Source: Nocardioides sp. W7 (lineage in GTDB: Bacteria; Actinomycetota; Actinomycetes; Propionibacteriales; Nocardioidaceae). From it: a stretch of 64,000 bases of DNA. Numbering within the stretch: position 1 is the first letter of the stretch; each line of letters begins with the position of its first letter. Shown here one piece after another: positions 17,101 to 23,847 of the stretch. The stretch covers positions 310,001 to 374,000 of the forward strand of contig NZ_CP095078.1 in the NCBI RefSeq assembly GCF_022919075.1. The letters run 5' to 3'. Under the pieces are notes generated by a model. That model was not told where the DNA came from and did no database searches. It saw nothing but the letters and a program-made list of their open reading frames with translations. A program made the position numbers and the translations under genes.

Positions 17101-18180
17101 GGCGGGCGAGAGCTGCCACGCGGAGCGGCGTACGTCCGGGGCTCCGGCACCCGGGCTCGGCGCCGAGACCGACCGCGCGGTCGCCGTGGCGGTCGCCCCC
17201 GAACCGCCGGACGGGGCGGCCGGCGCGACCGGGCCGGCCGGCGATCCAGACGGCCCGGCACTCGGTGACCGGCGGACCGGGTCCGAGGTCGGGGCCGTCG
17301 GGGCGGAGGTCGGGCTCGTTCTCGGGATGGAGGTCGAACCGGAGATCGAAGAGGCAGCCGTGGGAGCGGAGGCCGCAGACGAACCGCCGCGCTCACCCTC
17401 CGCGCCGGCGTCACCAGAGCTCGCGCGGGGTCCGGCGGGGCTGCTCGCACCCGAGCCGCTCGGGGCCCGGGGGGCGGGCCGGGTGGCGGGCGCGGCCGGG
17501 CTGGGTGCGGGAGCCGGCGGCGCGGACGCGGCGGGTGTACGGCGCACGGTCGGGGTGGGCGCCGGCGCAGCGGCCGCCTCGGCCGACTTGCGAGCGGCGG
17601 TGGCGGCGTGCAGCCGCGCCTGGTCGGCGGCCATCAGCATCGGGCCGGCAGCGACGGTCTCCGTGTGCCGGCGGACGTTGGCGACCTCGGCCTGCAGGCC
17701 GTTGACGATGCCGCCGGGGCTCCAGCTCTGCTCGTTGGGGATCGAGCGGGCGGCCCGGGGCAGCTCGCGGCCACCCAGCTGCTCGGTGGGCAGCGCCCGC
17801 GAGGGGGCCAGCCAGCTCGGGGTCGACGTCGAGGCGGCGACCGCGCGGCGCAGCCCGACGGCGCGACCCGGGCGCACGACCGGAGCGGCCACCACCTCCG
17901 GCGAGGCCGGCATCGGCACCCACCAGCGCGGCGGACGGACGTACCCGGCGAGCGACGCGGAGGGGTCGGGGCCGGCGAGCGCTCGGCGTACCTCCACGGG
18001 GCGCGAGGTGGACGCGGCGAACCGGGAGACGCCGGAGGCGAGGCTGCCGATCCGGGACGGCAGCGGCCGGCCCAAGGGCGGTCCGGGCAGCCGCATCCGG
18101 CGCACGGCAGCAGCGCCCAGCCAGTGGGTGGGCTCCTCGCTGGGCGTCGCGGGGGGAGTCTCGATCGTCGTCTCGGTCAT
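14101..18180 (-). CDS. Giant Ala/Ser/Pro-rich low-complexity protein in the CIS operon (1359 aa), candidate tape measure or tube cargo
   Basis: The protein is mostly disordered (Ala, Ser, Pro, Thr and Gly). It has an ordered-looking N-terminal 190 residues (THWLGAAAVRRMRLPGP; a helix AADQARLHAATAARKSAEAA) and a helical C-terminus (GALEALVDAVVERVEQRVID). A short motif [V/I/L]RR, often followed by [T/S/A]P, recurs about 18 times along the chain. The phrase SWSPGG occurs near both ends. The gene sits between the second tube protein and the LysM hub gene, overlaps the latter, and is the only large unassigned gene in the operon. I infer a scaffold that runs inside the tube, but a toxin carrier is possible. 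No catalytic motif (for example HExxH) was seen. Confidence 0.8.
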   Translation of the reverse strand: MTETTIETPPATPSEEPTHWLGAAAVRRMRLPGPPLGRPLPSRIGSLASGVSRFAASTSRPVEVRRALAGPDPSASLAGYVRPPRWWVPMPASPEVVAAPVVRPGRAVGLRRAVAASTSTPSWLAPSRALPTEQLGGRELPRAARSIPNEQSWSPGGIVNGLQAEVANVRRHTETVAAGPMLMAADQARLHAATAARKSAEAAAAPAPTPTVRRTPAASAPPAPAPSPAAPATRPAPRAPSGSGASSPAGPRASSGDAGAEGERGGSSAASAPTAASSISGSTSIPRTSPTSAPTAPTSDPVRRSPSAGPSGSPAGPVAPAAPSGGSGATATATARSVSAPSPGAGAPDVRRSAWQLSPARPRFSSVVRRAPVAGRGPQAVEQLATASTSSGDRFLAAAVSSPVAIRAGGSDLIARSYAAAPASRRDLWGATSVVMRQAATRREAAAAAASASAAPAPTGTASAPAVRRSSIDSASTGSTSSTAATETVARSGSASAPSGSASPTPAPGTRTSSPTAGSSAGGAAGSAGSPASASQARTSSPAAVAAVGPTIHRLPADPSAPVPAAEAAQARQSARAAHPSISGASGAAGSPSAAAVATATRAAETPTAPAASAPHLTARAMLAAPLGGAPGNLFRTTARSIRRMWSPEVVDTAIRPATEIRRSSVAPGIAAAAATSAAASGPAAVAPPSPSRPAHQAPSASTASSTSTARPGSPASTPSAPASAPTGTAPTEVRRTPATSASSAPAGSASSSSAAPAAPPSAPTVSTPAAASSAASASSSSSSSSSALSMTTGSAPGAQAPQAAPAASATTPSAPTPVRRVATQQAGQPPRPVASLLSGSHAHTAPTGGAIAMPELMTVRRRAAFGVDATRSLASGFAGSEAIRPVTGATTSGAAGGPLVTPTPRAHAAPPREAAASAPRGRSDGSARPAPSSSAASSTSSTSPVSSAPTSSAPAAGVPVLRRTPASSVTGSAAPAAPHQRLGAPTATGGSAPVIARSTNPRATPGTPAGSAVPAAGAPTYPTPAAIREVATPTTSPSTVLRWARVAPAPAGGGSAAASGGPVTGFARTAPPAPGGVPVPGLLARADRGGEPLRRTPAGPTRTTAGPMAASRTSASASTAGPWTPAAPPSSTPAAASSAMPTMPAPTMPGLAAQSAQSGQSGQSMQSGPPVPVVGLIAPPGAGPTGGPGAAPAGRISRMTVAPPRISISPSRGDGPAAPPVPSVARTSGPTSTPTSTPAGAPRSLVESTAHLFSSVPEGVVRRLLDEGGTSMSGHQHESWSPGGSAPSSPGTVVRRWSAPSGGSPATTMAGQGPAELDDDLQPGGALEALVDAVVERVEQRVIDELERRGRRQDWAAF

Positions 18181-18210
18181 GATCGCTGCCAGAGTGTCAC
18201 GCGCAGCGGC

Positions 18211-18687
18211 TCAGGTTTGGGTCTTTGCCCGAAAACCGTGATGCGTGACCTCGAGCTCCTCCTCGAGCGGATCCCTGCTCTCGGCCGAGAAGTCGGGACC
18301 CTTCCAGCGGACGGGGAAGACGTCGATCAGCTCCCAGGCGCGCAGCCGGGTGCCGAGGTGGTCGAGCGCGGTGATCGCGCCGGTCGACCGGGTGAGCTTG
18401 TTGCTGCTGGCCGCGAAGCCCTCGCCCGAGGACTTGTTGAGCCACTCGAAGAGCGCGTTGCCCTGGGTGACGCCGCGTCGGAACACGATGTTCGGCCAGG
18501 TCATCCGGCCGGGGACGCGGTGGCTGAAGCCGTTCTGGCCGCCCTCGCGGAACTCCTCCACGTTGACGGTCACCTGGAGACCGTGGATCTCGCGGAAGAC
18601 GCCGATCTCGACGCCGTCCAGCTCGAACAGGAACCGGCTCGCGGTGGGGAGCTCCCCACCCAGCGGCTCGGACGCCTGGTCAGCCAT
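18211..18687 (-). CDS. Second tail tube protein (gp19 family, Afp5/Cis5-like, 158 aa)
   Basis: Clear T4 gp19 family features are present: TASRFLFELDGVEIGVFREI at the N-terminus, VPGRMTWPNIVFRRGVTQGN in the middle, and a C-terminal strand (EELEVTHHGFRAKTQT). In Afp-type particles this less abundant tube protein starts the tube on the hub. Its ATG lies inside the DUF6760 gene (8-bp overlap). Confidence 0.93.
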   Translation of the reverse strand: MADQASEPLGGELPTASRFLFELDGVEIGVFREIHGLQVTVNVEEFREGGQNGFSHRVPGRMTWPNIVFRRGVTQGNALFEWLNKSSGEGFAASSNKLTRSTGAITALDHLGTRLRAWELIDVFPVRWKGPDFSAESRDPLEEELEVTHHGFRAKTQT

Positions 18688-18853
18688 GATCGCGTACCAC
18701 CTGCCATGCTCGCTCGTTCAGGGAGACGACCGCGCGCACCATCCGCACGCGGTCCATGTGCTCGAGGTCGAGCAGCTCGTCGAGGCTCCAGTGCAGGTGG
18801 TACGCCAGGTAGGCGATCTCCTGCCACAGGGCGTCGGTCGGATAACGCAGCAT
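18680..18853 (-). CDS. DUF6760 small protein (Afp6-like position, 57 aa)
   Basis: A 57-codon gene runs from the ATG at 18853 to the TGA at 18680. The protein begins MLRYPTDALWQEIAYLAYHL and continues with HWSLDELLDLEHMDRVRM, the characteristic DUF6760 signature next to tail tube genes. It lies 9 bp after the tail assembly gene and overlaps the second tube gene. Afp6-type proteins are small assembly factors of unknown mechanism. Confidence 0.9.
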   Translation of the reverse strand: MLRYPTDALWQEIAYLAYHLHWSLDELLDLEHMDRVRMVRAVVSLNERAWQVVRDHG

Positions 18854-18862
18854 CCGAGCGAC

Positions 18863-19378
18863 CTACTGCGTCCGCCGCGGGAGCTCCTCGACGCCGCGAC
18901 GGAGGTTGGGCCGCGAGACCTGGTACGGCGCCGCCGCCCCCGGCTCCGACTCGGGTGCGAGCCCGTCCGGCGCCTCGGCGGCCGGCTCGGGCTCCGGCGC
19001 CGGGCGCGCTGCCGGGTCCGCCGAAGCGGTCCCGAGCAGCGCGCTCGACTCCTGGGCACTGATCAAGGCGTCGTACTCCTCCTGGCTCCCGAAGTTGATC
19101 ACTCCGTAGAAGTCCTGGAGGAACGCGAGGTCGACGGCGAAGAGGCCCTCGATCTCGTGTGCGGTCACCATCGCGACATCGCCCAGCTTCTCGACCACCC
19201 GGGTCAGCACCAAGATGGTGAGCCTCGGGTCGTCGGGACCGGTGATGCGCGGGTCGCGCAGCGGCTCCAGCTCGTCGCGAGCCGTCGCGAGCCGCATGGC
19301 CCCCGTGCGGTGCAGCCGGCCGTCCTGGTCGACGTAACCGCGCGGGAGGGTGAACTCGTACGAAGTCTTGAGGGTCAC
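18863..19378 (-). CDS. CIS tail assembly protein (171 aa)
   Basis: Residues 1 to about 110 contain the block YEFTLPRGYVDQDGRLHRTG, then MRLATARDELEPLRDPRI and FAVDLAFLQDFYGVIN, as in the assembly chaperone gene found after the tube gene in actinobacterial CIS loci. The C-terminal 45 residues are a Pro/Ala/Glu-rich tail. The GTG at 19378 is the start that keeps the conserved N-terminus. The gene lies 10 bp after the tube gene. Confidence 0.82.
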   Translation of the reverse strand: MTLKTSYEFTLPRGYVDQDGRLHRTGAMRLATARDELEPLRDPRITGPDDPRLTILVLTRVVEKLGDVAMVTAHEIEGLFAVDLAFLQDFYGVINFGSQEEYDALISAQESSALLGTASADPAARPAPEPEPAAEAPDGLAPESEPGAAAPYQVSRPNLRRGVEELPRRTQ

Positions 19379-19388
19379 GAAGCCAGTA

Positions 19389-19859
19389 TCACTTGACTCG
19401 CTCGAGGCGCTCGATCACCAGGGTGATCGTCTCCTTGAGGGCGTCGTTGGAGTCGGCGGAGACGCCGTCGGTCGCGATCTTGCTCGGCCAGCCGCTGAAG
19501 AAGTTGAACCGGCCGACCTCGGTGCCGACGACGTCGTACAGGACGATCGAGCCGTTCTTGCGCTTGTCGGCGCGGTTGGCGCCGGCCATGCCCTTGTCGC
19601 GGATGTCGGTGAACCACTTCCAGATCGGGTCGCTCATGGCGTCGAGCGGGGCCATGCGGGTGATCGAGAGGTCGGCCGTCTTGTTGGCGGTGCCGCGGGT
19701 CTTCACGGTCTCGGCGATGCCCTTGGCACCGACCTGCTGCATCTCGACGACGTCGATCTCCTGCTCGAAGCCGGACACGCCGGACAGGATGATCGCGGCG
19801 CCGTCGAGCTCCAGGAAGAAGTTCTGGGAAACGATCGGGTCGGACTTGATGAGGCTCAT
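19389..19859 (-). CDS. Main tail tube protein (gp19 family, Afp1/Cis1 type, 156 aa)
   Basis: Sequence features are SDPIVSQNFFLELDGAAI, the insertion loop GIAETVKTRGTANKTADL, and SDPIWKWFTDIRDKGM, typical of the hexameric inner tube of eCIS particles. It sits 37 bp behind the sheath gene in the same operon. As the most abundant structural subunit along with the sheath, it forms the channel for cargo. Confidence 0.95.
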   Translation of the reverse strand: MSLIKSDPIVSQNFFLELDGAAIILSGVSGFEQEIDVVEMQQVGAKGIAETVKTRGTANKTADLSITRMAPLDAMSDPIWKWFTDIRDKGMAGANRADKRKNGSIVLYDVVGTEVGRFNFFSGWPSKIATDGVSADSNDALKETITLVIERLERVK

Positions 19860-19896
19860 GAGGGTGGTGCTCCGTTTCGGAAGTCAGGGACGAGGG

Positions 19897-21468
19897 TCAG
19901 GAGGACTGCTTGTGCTGGGCGATCCGGAACACCACGAACTCGGCGGGCTTCACCGGGGCGATGCCGACCTCGACGATCAGCATGCCGGCGTCGACCGACT
20001 CCGGGGGGTTCGTCTCCGCGTCGCACTTGACGTAGAAGGCCTGGTCGGCGCTGGCGCCGGACAGCGCGCCGGCGGTCCACAGGCCGCGCAGGAAGCCGCT
20101 GACCGTGCGGTTGACGCCCTCCCACAGGGTGACGTCGTTGGGCTCGAAGACGGCCCACTGGGTGCCGGACAGGATCGCGGTCTCCACCATGTTGAACAGG
20201 CGGCGGACGTTGATGTAGTTCCAGTCGGTGTCCGAGGCCAGGGTGCGCGCGCCCCAGATGCGGATACCGCGGGTGCCGAACGGGCGGATGCAGTTGATGC
20301 CGATCGGGTTGAGCAGCGACTGCTCGTTCTGGGTGATGCTCCGCTCGATGTCGAGCACGCCGCGCATGGTGTCGTTGGCCGGGGCCTTCCACACACCGCG
20401 GGTGTCGTCGGTGCGGGCCCACACGCCGGCGATGTGGCCGGACGGGGGCATCAGGATCTCGGTGTCGCCGTTGGTCGGGTTGGGGTTCTCGACCTTGATC
20501 CAGGGGTAGTACAGCGCGGCGTAGGCCGAGTCGTACATCGCGACCTCGGAGCGCCACTCCTTGATCTGCTGCGGGTTCATGCCGGGAGGCGAGTCGAGGA
20601 TGGCCATCCGGTTGCCGTTCTGCTCGCAGTGCGAGATCAGGGCGGTCTGCACGGCCTTCCAGAGGCCGAGGTCGATCGAGCCGTCCTCCTTGGTGGCGGC
20701 GGTGATCAGGTCGGGGACCAGGACGATGGTGACGTCGTCGGCGACCGCGAGGCCGTTGATGCCGTTGCGGGCCGACTCGGAGCCGGCGAACTTGCGGCCG
20801 GTCACGGCGACCGGGACGGGCGCGGACTTCTCCAGCGGGTAGACGCCCGGCTTGATGAGCTCCAGCTGGGCGGCCAGGTCGGCGTCGTCGTCGAGGTTGA
20901 GCTCGATCTTGACCTTGGTGGAGGTCGCGTTGACCTTCGTGGCGACGTTCGAGTCACCCTTGCCGAAGTCGAGGCCGGCGTACTCCTCGACCGGGCTGCC
21001 GCCCTCGAGGACGGTCAGCGTGAAGGTCGCGGGACCCTCGTCGTCGGAGTCACCGGCGTCGTCGGTGCTGATGGCGATGGAGATGCTGGCGTCGGGCTCG
21101 ACGCTCTCGACGGCGACGGGCAGGCCCAGCGCGCGGTCGGAGGCGGGCAGCGCGGTGCGCGAGGGCTCACCGGCGGGCTCGGTGTTCGGGACCCGGCAGA
21201 TGTAGGCGATCGAGCCGCCGTTGGCGAAGTAGCCGTAGACCGAGAGCGGCAGCATGCAGCCGGGCGCGAACCCGCCGTACAGCGCCTCGAACTGGCTCCA
21301 GCTGGTGACCAGGCGCGGGGCCAGGCCCTGCGGGTCGTTGGGGTCGTCGTTCGGTGCGAGCTCGGTGAAGCCGACGAAGGCGGCAATCGCCGTCGGGGCC
21401 GCGCTGAGGATCTTCTGGGAGGAGGCGACCTCCTCGATGTACACGCCCGGGGCGGTGTAGGTAGGCAT
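19897..21468 (-). CDS. Contractile tail sheath protein (Afp2/Cis2 type, 523 aa)
   Basis: The N-terminus TYTAPGVYIEEVASSQKIL and the C-terminal core (RRLFNMVETAILSGTQWAVF; FLRGLWTAGALSGASADQAF; VGIAPVKPAEFVVFRI) are diagnostic of tail sheaths. The middle (residues about 110-250) is an acidic, more variable surface domain. A single sheath gene is present, compared with three in Afp. A GGAG site precedes the ATG. It is the first gene of the main operon; its promoter must lie in the 170-bp gap shared with the divergent transposase-derived gene. Confidence 0.97.
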   Translation of the reverse strand: MPTYTAPGVYIEEVASSQKILSAAPTAIAAFVGFTELAPNDDPNDPQGLAPRLVTSWSQFEALYGGFAPGCMLPLSVYGYFANGGSIAYICRVPNTEPAGEPSRTALPASDRALGLPVAVESVEPDASISIAISTDDAGDSDDEGPATFTLTVLEGGSPVEEYAGLDFGKGDSNVATKVNATSTKVKIELNLDDDADLAAQLELIKPGVYPLEKSAPVPVAVTGRKFAGSESARNGINGLAVADDVTIVLVPDLITAATKEDGSIDLGLWKAVQTALISHCEQNGNRMAILDSPPGMNPQQIKEWRSEVAMYDSAYAALYYPWIKVENPNPTNGDTEILMPPSGHIAGVWARTDDTRGVWKAPANDTMRGVLDIERSITQNEQSLLNPIGINCIRPFGTRGIRIWGARTLASDTDWNYINVRRLFNMVETAILSGTQWAVFEPNDVTLWEGVNRTVSGFLRGLWTAGALSGASADQAFYVKCDAETNPPESVDAGMLIVEVGIAPVKPAEFVVFRIAQHKQSS

Positions 21469-21638
21469 GGGATCTCCGCTGGTTGAAAGGAAGTGGTGGC
21501 GCTAGCGATTGCTGCCGGTCCAGATCCTTGGGCCCCCCCGGTCGGCGCGGGCGAGAACGGAGCAACGTAGTCCGAAGTGACCACCCTTTTGTCCCAGAAG
21601 TACCTTCACAGTCGGCCGATCCACGGCACGATCCTCAC

Positions 21639-22637
21639 GTGCCCGCGCCGACCGCCGTACCCCTCGTCCTCCGCGACGGCGACCGCGCGCGACTCACGGA
21701 GGTGGCGGCGAGCGACGCGTCGATCGCCGTGCGTGCGCGGATCGTGCTGCTGGCCGCCGCCGGCACCGGGAACTCCACGATCGCCGCGACTCTCGGGGTG
21801 AGCCGACCCACCGTGGTCACCTGGCGCAACCGGTACGTCGCCGGCGGGCTGCCGGCCCTCGGCGACCGCGAGCGCGCCGGCCGGAGACGGCGCCTCGATG
21901 ACCGGGCCATCGTCACCGCGACCCTCGAGCCGCCGCCGCGGATGCTGCGCGCCACGCACTGGTCGGCCCGGCTGCTCGGACAGCAGCTCGGCGTCGGGCA
22001 CAGCACCGTCGCGCGGGCGTGGCAGGCGTACGGCGTGCGCCCGCACGGCACCGAGACCTACCGCTTCGCCACCTCGCCCGAGATGGTGGTGCACGTCGCC
22101 GACGTGATCGGGATCGCGCTCACCCCCGAGGCCCGGATCCTCGCGCTTCGGGTGCACCCGACCGAGCGCCAGGGCCGGCACGTGCAGCGGGCTGCGGCGC
22201 TCGCGACCGGCGTGGGCCCGATCGAGATGTACGTCGCCCTGCGTGCCGTCCTCGACGACCCCGCCGCCCACGCCCAGCACTCGGCCGCCGACCTCGGTCG
22301 CTTCCTCCAGGTCGTCGAGCGCGCGCACCTGACCGCCGCGCAGCGCGGCCCGACGCTCGCCCTCGTGGTCGCCGACCCCGCGACCCTGGACCGGCCGGAG
22401 GTCGCGCCCTGGATCGCCGCCCACCCGCGCGTCGCCCGGCACCACGTCCCCGGCCTCGCTGCCTGGCTGGACCTGGTCGAGGTCTGCCTCACGATCGTCG
22501 AGCACCCCGCCACCCAGCGCGGCGCCGAGGGCTGCGTGCCCGAGCTCGACGAGCTGCTCCGCGGCGTCGCCCAGGGTGAGGGCGGGCTCCGCACGCCGTT
22601 CGTGTGGACGTCGCGGATCCGGGGGGTGCGGGGGTGA
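21639..22637 (+). CDS. IS630-type transposase-derived HTH protein inside the CIS locus (332 aa)
   Basis: The N-terminal half is the IS630/Tc1-like helix-turn-helix pair: LTEVAASDASIAVRARIVLL, then STIAATLGVSRPTVVTWRNR, then STVARAWQAYGVRPHGTE. The C-terminal half aligns by eye with the IS630 catalytic core: DVIGIALTPEARILALRVH, LALVVADPATL, and a last block AAWLDLVEVCLTIVE. The first catalytic Asp appears replaced (RVHPTERQ where active enzymes have a VDEKSQ-like strand). The last Glu survives, while the second Asp is uncertain. No IS ends or target duplications were seen. Its place between the two CIS operons suggests a domesticated regulator. The GTG start has no clear ribosome site. Confidence 0.75.
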   Translation: MPAPTAVPLVLRDGDRARLTEVAASDASIAVRARIVLLAAAGTGNSTIAATLGVSRPTVVTWRNRYVAGGLPALGDRERAGRRRRLDDRAIVTATLEPPPRMLRATHWSARLLGQQLGVGHSTVARAWQAYGVRPHGTETYRFATSPEMVVHVADVIGIALTPEARILALRVHPTERQGRHVQRAAALATGVGPIEMYVALRAVLDDPAAHAQHSAADLGRFLQVVERAHLTAAQRGPTLALVVADPATLDRPEVAPWIAAHPRVARHHVPGLAAWLDLVEVCLTIVEHPATQRGAEGCVPELDELLRGVAQGEGGLRTPFVWTSRIRGVRG

Positions 22638-22650
22638 GGGGGCGAGGGGG
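22621..22650 (+). other. Potential G-quadruplex at the 3' end of the transposase-derived gene
   Basis: Four runs of six, five, five and five G are separated by TGC, TGA and CGA. The TGA loop at 22635-22637 is the stop codon of the gene. Confidence 0.6.
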
Positions 22651-22653
22651 CGA

Positions 22654-22767
22654 GATGAGTTTCTCCACCCAGGCGGAGAAACTCGCTCCCCTGTCGTGAA
22701 GGATCATGCGCCAGCAGTGAGTTCCTCGACACCGGTGTGACCCGTGGGGCGCCAGAGGTGCGACGGG
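22654..22767 (+). repeat. Two-palindrome repeat element, copy A
   Basis: It starts with a 10-bp hairpin (gagtttctcc / ggagaaactc) around acccaggc. A conserved middle follows (ctcccctgtcgtgaag; gcgccagcag), and then a short palindrome caccggtg (cgacaccggtgtgac) and a tail ccagaggt. About 85 percent or more matches copy B, by eye. No coding capacity is seen; this and copy B fill the 305-bp gap. Confidence 0.75.
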
Positions 22768-22808
22768 ACCCGCTGGTCGACAGTCGGATCAGCTGGCTGT
22801 CGGGTTGC

Positions 22809-22923
22809 GATGAGTTTCTCCACCCAAGCGGAGAAACTCACTCCCCTGTCGTGAAGCATCCTGCGCCAGCAGCGAGTTCGCCGACACCGGTGTGACTGCT
22901 GAGGCCCCAGAGGTACGACGGGC
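22809..22923 (+). repeat. Two-palindrome repeat element, copy B
   Basis: Same order and orientation as copy A, 155 bp downstream of it: gagtttctcc / ggagaaactc stem, ctcccctgtcgtgaag, gcgccagcag, cgacaccggtgtgac, and ccagaggtacgacggg. It ends 20 bp from the stop of the PAAR-like gene. Confidence 0.75.
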
Positions 22924-22942
22924 CGGACCGCCGGCGGCGGGA

Positions 22943-23332
22943 TCAGCCGGCGGTGGTCTTCATGGCGCCGGTCATGGTGATGCTGACCATGCCGCCGAAG
23001 GCGCAGTTGCAGGTGGAGCCGGAGACCAGCGCGGGTTTGCCGCCGATGGTGGTCTTCAGGGCGCCCGGCTTCCACGGGCCGGCCATGGTCGGGATGCACG
23101 GCATCGGGGTGAGTACGCCGAGGGCGGCGGAGGTGGCGGCGGCGACGGTCGGGTTGGAGAGGCTGGTGCACATCCCGAACGGCGGGATGTTGACCATCGG
23201 CATCATGTCCATCGTGGTGCCGGCCGGCCGGCCCTCGATGGTCACCCGGGTGATGGGCAGGAAGTTCAGGGTCGACGGCGCGACGCCGAACGAGCACGTC
23301 GCCATCGCCCCGGTCACTACCGACTGGCCCAT
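22943..23332 (-). CDS. PAAR-like spike tip protein (DUF4280-type, 129 aa)
   Basis: The N-terminal GQSVVTGAMATCSFGVAPS, the centre GMCTSLSNPTVAAAT, and the repeated Cys-Pro turns (TPMPCIPTMAGPW; STCNCAFGGMVSI) match PAAR-like/DUF4280 proteins, which cap the VgrG spike with a metal-stabilised cone. It corresponds to Afp10/Cis10. It is third in a minus-strand operon after the DUF4255 and lipoprotein genes, and is separated from the VgrG gene by the whole structural operon. Confidence 0.92.
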   Translation of the reverse strand: MGQSVVTGAMATCSFGVAPSTLNFLPITRVTIEGRPAGTTMDMMPMVNIPPFGMCTSLSNPTVAAATSAALGVLTPMPCIPTMAGPWKPGALKTTIGGKPALVSGSTCNCAFGGMVSITMTGAMKTTAG

Positions 23333-23378
23333 GCGGTCCTCCTCGTGGTCGTGTCCGGCGTGGTCGTGTGCGGCATCG

Positions 23379-23843
23379 TCACTGCTTGGTGCCCTTGACC
23401 GAGCCCTCGAGCTTCCGGCCCGCGGCCGTGACGAGGCAGACGACCGAGCGGTCGTCCTCCTGCCAGCTGCGCGGCGACGGGAGCAGGTAGGTGAAGAACA
23501 GCTCGGAGTCGAGGTAGTCGACGCCGACGTACCCGCGGTACTGCTCGGCGCAGGTCCCGTCGGCGAACTTCGTCAGCGTGTCGTCGCCGGGGTACTCGTC
23601 ACTCGGCTCCTCCTCGCCGGGGAGCAGGTAGGGGACGACGGCGTACGCCTCGTGGTCGTGGGCCTCCTGGCAGTCCACCTCGTCGAGGTCGGCGATCTGG
23701 GCCTCGACCTCCGCGGGTGCCAGGAAGCACTCCTTCGGCTTGATCGAGAACACCGAGCTCTGCTCGTCGTCGCCCGAGCAGGCGCCGAGGGCCAGGAGCA
23801 GCAAACCGGCCAGGGCGGCACGGCCGCCGGTCGAGAGGTTCAT
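23379..23843 (-). CDS. Septum-formation-type lipoprotein within the CIS locus (154 aa)
   Basis: A lipoprotein signal (LLLLALGAC, lipidated Cys22) is followed by a domain resembling the actinobacterial Septum_form family: VFSIKPKECFLA, then VDCQEAHDHEAYAVVPYLL, a TCAEQYRGYVG block, and DRSVVCLV. It would be anchored on the outer face of the cytoplasmic membrane. The gene lies 4 bp after the DUF4255 gene and 46 bp before the PAAR-like gene, so it is co-transcribed with CIS parts. Such lipoproteins are not standard CIS components. I infer a cell-envelope role tied to the system; the family label itself is moderately sure. Confidence 0.82.
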   Translation of the reverse strand: MNLSTGGRAALAGLLLLALGACSGDDEQSSVFSIKPKECFLAPAEVEAQIADLDEVDCQEAHDHEAYAVVPYLLPGEEEPSDEYPGDDTLTKFADGTCAEQYRGYVGVDYLDSELFFTYLLPSPRSWQEDDRSVVCLVTAAGRKLEGSVKGTKQ

Positions 23844-23847
23844 CTGG

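Noticed and set aside
14101-18180. DUF4157 metallopeptidase-type eCIS effector
   Set aside because: No HExxH motif could be found in the low-complexity protein; only the general resemblance of repeated basic motifs to such effectors.
16526-18241. Long plus-strand open frame (571 codons) and others opposite the 1359-residue gene
   Set aside because: High GC and low-complexity coding on the minus strand keep the opposite frames open; the plus-strand products show no family features and there is no start context.
21639-22637. Recent insertion sequence
   Set aside because: No terminal inverted repeats or target duplication seen around it, and an apparent loss of a catalytic acidic residue.
22654-22923. 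CRISPR-like array from the two tandem repeats
   Set aside because: Only two units, 155 bp apart, each over 100 bp, with internal palindromes and no cas genes.
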